Below are positions 9,187 to 12,905 of a stretch of 12,905 bases of DNA, piece after piece. Made by a program: the position numbers and the translations under genes. The DNA comes from an uncultured bacterium (GTDB lineage: Bacteria; Patescibacteriota; Gracilibacteria; Absconditabacterales; Absconditicoccaceae). Every line of letters begins with the position of its first letter. Within the stretch, counting starts at the first letter, position 1. The notes below the pieces were generated by a model. That model saw only the letters and a list, made by a program, of their open reading frames with translations, did no database searches and was not told where the DNA came from. The stretch covers positions 1 to 12,905 of the forward strand of contig CALCYP010000117.1 of assembly GCA_937906635.1 (NCBI GenBank). Reading direction: 5' to 3'.

Positions 9187-9202
9187 GTAAAAAATATATA
9201 AT
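9175..9202 (+). promoter_or_regulatory. Strong promoter of the 717-aa secreted protein gene
   Basis: TTGACT at 9175-9180 and TATAAT at 9197-9202 with a 16-nt spacer. The -10 ends 32 nt before the ATG at 9235. The sequence is nearly the same as the promoter at 71-98, including the spacing. The -35 is embedded in the terminator of the preceding gene. Confidence 0.8.
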
Positions 9203-9234
9203 TAAAACAGTTATTTATAAATTATTTCGAAAAC

Positions 9235-11388
9235 ATGCAAACATCTATTAACAATTCTAATTCTATTCAAAGGAAAGAGACTCCTAAAAAGCATCCTCGG
9301 AAAAATATTGCAACGACAGGAGCTATAATGCTCAGTCTTTTGTGAGCTCCAAAGGCAACTGAAGCAAAGACAGACATAACAAACACAACCAACACAGAAT
9401 TGGCTGTCACAATTGATCAAAAACCAATAATTTTTGATTGAGATGAACATCAAAACAAATTGAGATCAAAAGAAGAAATGACAATCGATTTTATCAAAAA
9501 TAATGTATACATAAATTGAAAATCTATAAACGATATAGACGGAGCAAAAGTCACGAAAAAAAACGATAAGTTGTATTCTGTTGAATTTGAATATAATTTT
9601 TCAGAATTAGAATGATCAAAAAAAATAAAATTAGAATTTAATACAAAATATGAAAACAATAGCATATCTTTTAATTTTGATAATTCACAAATTTTTATAA
9701 ATAATAAACGAGTTTTACTAAAAACCAACACAAGTGTAGAAATAAATGATATAACACACAACAATTATGATATTAGAACAATTTGAAATTGAAAAAGAGA
9801 AAATTTCAATATAGTCTACAATGATATCAAGACTAAAGAAACTATTGAAAATATAGTAAAAGACAAAAGTATCACCGCAAAAACTAAATTTGAAAAAATT
9901 GATGAATTTGAAAATACACAATTGACATGATTAAATACTCCATTTTTGTGAAAAGAAGTTTTTAGAGATGATGATTGATACTACAGGACTCTATTTTATT
10001 CTACAAATGGGAAAAAATACGATATCACAAATGTGTATTTTAAGCCAAATTGAGAATTTAATTCAGAAAAGACTAGTGAAAAACAAGAAAATCTTACTAT
10101 ATTATGAATTGATATTGATTATACAATCACACCAAATGGAGAATTTGTTATCTCTGAAAAATCAAAACAAGCACTAGAAGAAAAAGATAGACAAGATAGA
10201 CATGTACTCATCGAAACGATTAACAACACACCTGTCGCTGATTTTGAAGTTTTTTCAGGACTAAACAAGATTGAAAAAGCATGAACATTTCAATTTGATT
10301 CCAAAATAATATCACTCAATCCTATATCCTGAATTTACGAAATCAATTTAAATAACGATGAAAATAAAAAGATAGATCCGATATATTGCAAAGTCGAATG
10401 AGAAAATCTTATTTTAGTAGATGAGACATGAAAACCTACAAACAATGTATATTTCAATTATGAAACTAAAAACAAAAAAGAGACAAATTATTACAGGGTA
10501 AATAAATGATGAGAATGATTAACTATGACAAAAATAAGTAAAAGATTGGAAAATCCAAAAGAAATGTTTCCTCTTTTTAAAGGAGAAGGTTATCTTGTAA
10601 ATACATTAAAGAAATCTGGAAATTTAACAAATTTCAAAGATGGTTACCTAAACTATTTTGACAGTAAATGATGTTTGATAGCAAAAATACCTTGTAATAA
10701 ATTGGAAAATTGATGATACGAATTTAATGAAGAGAAATATCACACAAAAATTGAAGCTCTAAAATTATACAATCATTCTAAATTTCATAATCAAATCCAA
10801 AAAATTGATGAATATGCTTCAAGTCTATGAATCACCGATGCAGAAATACGAGATATTTTTGAAAAATCATTAAAAAATGATTGATTGGATTTCAATCAAA
10901 ATGTTGTCGAAATCATAAATCCTGAGACGTGAGAATCAACATATTGTAAGATGGATAAAAATTTTAAAATAGAAAGAGATGAAAAACTTTATGGTATAGC
11001 TGAAAATCGCATAAATTTTATGCTAAATAGACTAAAACTTGCTGAAATAATAAACAATAGCCAGGTTTTACGAAAAAATGGAAAAAAAGACATAAAAGAT
11101 TTTGAACAATTTATATGATGAGAAGCATGAATTGGAAAACAAATTATATCTCCAGAACAATTACAAAAATTTATATCATGAGAGACTGATGAAATAACTA
11201 TAAAAATATTACGATGACAATGACAATATACTGATGTAGTCTACAAAGCATCATGAAAAAAATTAACACCAAGATTAAAATCTGGAGAATGAAAATGAAG
11301 TGTTTATATAAATCCACAATGGTATACAATAAAGCTTGAAGACAATAGTTGAAATATAATCTTAGATCCAAAAGAAGAAAGAGAATAG
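9235..11388 (+). CDS. Large secreted protein of unknown family, 717 aa
   Basis: I do not recognise a named family. The N-terminus has an unusually long basic region (residues 1-24, with KKHPRK), a short hydrophobic core (TGAIMLSLLGA) and a likely cleavage after ATEA near residue 44, so the protein is predicted to be exported. There is no C-terminal membrane helix, so it may be released or surface-bound by other means. The first half is beta-rich (repeated short strands such as KKIKLEFNTKYENNSISFNF); the second half mixes helices and strands. Two stretches, near residues 355-399 and 551-583, share an NPxxG turn followed by YCK, which may be a worn repeat. The promoter 32 nt upstream supports the start at 9235. 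It is the only complete gene here ending in TAG. Many glycines are UGA. It may act with the PKD protein, but only position supports this. Confidence 0.85.
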
Positions 11389-11423
11389 CTTTCCCTTTTT
11401 GTCTATTATGCCCATAAAAAAAC

Positions 11424-11457
11424 AAAAAACAGTTCTACAAACATAGGACTGTTTTTT
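11424..11457. terminator. Bidirectional terminator between converging genes
   Basis: AAAAAACAGTTCT (11424-11436) pairs with AGGACTGTTTTTT (11445-11457): ten perfect base pairs plus three inner pairs with one G-T, and an 8-nt loop. It lies 35 nt after the 717-aa gene and 66 nt beyond the adenylate kinase stop on the other strand, and can serve both. Confidence 0.85.
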
Positions 11458-11523
11458 ATTACATTTTATCAAATAATATCAGTATATACCGTTATACAAA
11501 ATTCAAATTTAACAAAAATATTT

Positions 11524-12093
11524 TTAATCCAATAATTTAATCGTCTCATTAAAAATGTCGTCAATTTGATTATCTGCATCAATAGTAATTACTTTTCACT
11601 TTTCTTTGAAATAATTGATTACAGGTAATGTTTCATTTTCAAATGCTGCCAACCTAACTTTGATTGATTCTTCATTATCATCAGCACGACCTTCTATTTT
11701 TGCTCTTGCCATGATCCTTTCTATTGCCTTTTCTCTCGAGAGTTCATAATGTAATACTACAAAATCTCTATTATATTTAGACATCATACTTTCCATAAAT
11801 TTTGCTTGCTCTATAGATCTTGGAAATCCGTCTGTCATTAATGCTGTATTTTTTCACTCAACAATTTGTAATGCTATTTCATACCAACCAAAACTTACAA
11901 ATGGAGGCACCAATTCTCCTGCATTTACTATATCTTTACAAAAATTTCATATTATGTTATCATTTGACATATTAGCCCTAAAAAGCTGTCACATCTCCAG
12001 ATAATCAAATATTCATTCAAAATGTTTCAATAATAATTTAGCTTGTGTACCCTTTCCACATCACTGTATTCCCAAAAGAAATATATCTTTCAT
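11524..12093 (-). CDS. adk: Adenylate kinase, short form without LID domain
   Basis: Transfers a phosphate between ATP and AMP to give two ADP, balancing the adenylate pool in the cytosol. The 189-aa product has the P-loop GIQGCGKGTQ (8-17), LVPPF at 61-65 in place of the usual LVPD segment, the signature DGFPRS (88-93), and Arg130, Arg136 and Arg147 around the catalytic site. Only five residues separate Arg130 and Arg136, so the LID domain of long-form bacterial enzymes is absent. Two positions are unusual: the P-loop has Ile-Gln for the common Pro, and MGQ (34-36) replaces the TGD segment that holds AMP. Six of 13 glycines are UGA, including Gly11 of the P-loop. DUF5662 lies 67 nt upstream on the same strand. 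Another NMP kinase is less likely but not excluded, given the altered AMP site. Confidence 0.88.
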
Positions 12094-12123
12094 TACAAAA
12101 AATAATAAAATAAAACTAACATG

Positions 12124-12151
12124 TATTTACTGATATATATACAAAAAACAA
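12124..12151 (-). promoter_or_regulatory. Weak candidate promoter of adk
   Basis: On the minus strand TTGTTT (12151-12146) and TAAATA (12129-12124) are 16 nt apart, and the -10 ends 30 nt before the adk start. Both boxes are poor matches in A/T-rich DNA, so adk may instead be read through from DUF5662. Confidence 0.3.
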
Positions 12152-12160
12152 TCAGAAAAA

Positions 12161-12709
12161 TTAATAATTTTGTCATTGATTATTTTTATAATTCTTTTTT
12201 ATGTATTCAAATGTTTCTTTTTCTCATTTTTCTCTAAAAATTTTTAACCAATAATCCACTACTTTCACCGTATCTTTATGAATCCTATCAAAATCAGTAT
12301 TTGCATAAAAATAATTATAAGGATCTTCATTTTTAAATTTATCTCACCTATATGTCCTACCAGCAGCAATCATATCACAAAACATCTCTTTCACATATCT
12401 CATAGGCATTTTGACTGGACTATATTTTCAATCAATTAAATCATTTCGATATTCATAATGATGTTTATTTCTTCATTTATGATGTAACCAAGCAGAAGAA
12501 TATCAAAAAATCTCTCTTTCAAACACATTTGGACTTCTAAATCATTGGAAATACCTCACTCATATCAGAAATTCGGCTGGAGAATATTTAGAAAAATCAT
12601 GAACTAACCCTTGTCGATAAAGTCATAATTTGAAACATCTTTTCAAAACCGCTACTTTATGCTTATTTATAGTATGTAAATGTCCAAAGAATCTTTTAAA
12701 AAAACTCAT
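12161..12709 (-). CDS. DUF5662 family protein
   Basis: A 182-aa cytosolic protein that matches the pattern I know for DUF5662, a family common in phages and Firmicutes without a proven activity. Marks in order: HDFSKYSPAEF (37-47), a tract with RSPNVFERE (58-66), AWLHHKGRNKHHYEY (73-87), PVKMPMRYVKEMFCDMIAAG (98-117) and a C-terminal EKETFEYIKKNY. The many conserved His and Asp (H37-D38, H76-H77, H83-H84, D112) in helices suggest a metal-binding HD-like fold; this is inference. Nine of 12 glycines are UGA. The frame stays open upstream to the window edge, but the terminator at 12776-12813 and the candidate promoter argue for a start at 12709. It may share a transcript with adk. Confidence 0.8.
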
Positions 12710-12736
12710 AAGTAAAATTTTTAAATAAATATTTTT

Positions 12737-12764
12737 ATGATATTGTTTTCAACCATATATTCAA
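12737..12764 (-). promoter_or_regulatory. Candidate promoter of the DUF5662 gene
   Basis: On the minus strand TTGAAT (12764-12759) and TATCAT (12742-12737) are 16 nt apart, and the -10 ends 27 nt before the ATG at 12709. It sits just downstream of the terminator of the preceding gene. Confidence 0.4.
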
Positions 12765-12775
12765 ACAAAAACAAC

Positions 12776-12813
12776 AAAAAAAAACGACACACATTTTCTG
12801 CATGCCGTTTTTT
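12776..12813 (-). terminator. Terminator of the gene at the right edge
   Basis: As minus-strand RNA, AAAAAACGGCA pairs with TGTCGTTTTTT in an 11-bp stem with one G-U pair, and a run of nine T on that strand ends it. It lies 19 nt past the stop at 12832. The G-U pair becomes an A-C mismatch in plus-strand RNA, which fixes the working direction as minus. Confidence 0.75.
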
Positions 12814-12831
12814 CATAGTTACTATTTTCTA

Positions 12832-12905
12832 TTATTTTTCACTTCTCATAAGCATCAGCATTACATATCCACGAAGTTCCAACATGGTTGGATCCATTAC
12901 TTTTA
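12832..12905 (-). CDS. C-terminal end of an unidentified gene
   Basis: Only the last 23 codons are in the window; the start lies to the right. The end reads MDPTMLELRGYVMLMLMRSEK, followed by TAA at 12832-12834. The frame was chosen because it alone ends just before the minus-strand terminator. The leucine- and methionine-rich stretch looks like an amphipathic helix. It is too short to identify a family. Confidence 0.5.
   Translation of the reverse strand, partial: KVMDPTMLELRGYVMLMLMRSEK

Noticed and set aside
9968..10177. Short forward frame inside the 717-aa gene, and many minus-strand frames across 5276-9921.
   Set aside because: They overlap long continuous genes in another frame, have biased composition and no start signals of their own. 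They are shadows.
484..12709. Mass frameshift or pseudogene decay, since standard-code frames are all short.
   Set aside because: No frameshifts are needed; only TGA interrupts, always in frame and at glycine columns. TAA and TAG appear only at gene ends.
484..12709. TGA as selenocysteine or as tryptophan (code 4).
   Set aside because: TGA is far too frequent for selenocysteine and there are no SECIS-like structures after each. Conserved Trp positions use TGG and TGA sits at conserved Gly positions.
12867..12883. Inverted repeat CCAAC-ATG-GTTGG near the right edge.
   Set aside because: It lies inside the coding frame of the partial gene, is short, and has no T run. Likely chance.
12161..12905. 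The DUF5662 frame stays open upstream to the window edge, suggesting a longer gene.
   Set aside because: The extension crosses a minus-strand terminator (12776-12813) and a candidate promoter, reads through low-complexity Phe/Val sequence, and adds nothing to a protein whose family begins near residue 1. It is chance openness because UGA is not a stop.

Overview
The window reads as a low-GC (roughly 30% by eye) genome fragment from a CPR/Patescibacteria lineage that translates UGA as glycine (genetic code 25): Candidatus Absconditabacteria (SR1) or Gracilibacteria (BD1-5/GN02). With the standard code almost every gene is shattered. With UGA=Gly the window resolves into eight long uninterrupted genes plus one small gene and one gene fragment, and the UGA codons fall on invariant glycines of well-known families (RRF, YidC, YigZ/IMPACT, SlyD-type FKBP, PKD, adenylate kinase). 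UGG remains Trp. All complete genes stop at UAA except one at UAG. I cannot tell the two phyla apart from this piece.

Layout. 1-420: a small gene of unknown function with a textbook promoter and terminator. 484-2550: a compact forward run frr - yidC - yigZ, probably one operon (gaps of 30 and 9 nt). 2712-4046: a FecR-like single-pass membrane protein. 4218-4823 (minus): a SlyD-type FKBP prolyl isomerase with a lipoprotein signal, transcribed away from the next gene. 4968-9155: a 1395-residue multi-PKD surface protein with signal peptide and C-terminal membrane anchor. 9235-11388: a 717-residue secreted protein of unknown family. 11524-12093 (minus): adenylate kinase. 12161-12709 (minus): a DUF5662 protein. 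12832-12905 (minus): the last 23 codons of a gene that runs off the window. Converging genes are separated by strong hairpins with A/T tracts on both sides. There is no gene-free stretch longer than about 170 bases, and I saw no tRNA, rRNA, CRISPR array or insertion sequence.

How the genes may work together. The first block is translation and membrane-protein housekeeping. The middle block (FecR-like protein, secreted lipoprotein prolyl isomerase, giant PKD protein, large secreted protein) looks like a cell-surface module: an envelope sensor or anchor, an extracytoplasmic folding helper, and two large exported proteins that could serve contact with a host or prey cell. That grouping is inference from location and predicted topology, not demonstrated function.

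Expression signals are consistent. Three promoters have near-consensus -35 and -10 boxes with 16-17 nt spacing, and each -10 ends 31-32 nt before its ATG. Shine-Dalgarno motifs are essentially absent. In two places a terminator runs directly into the next promoter.
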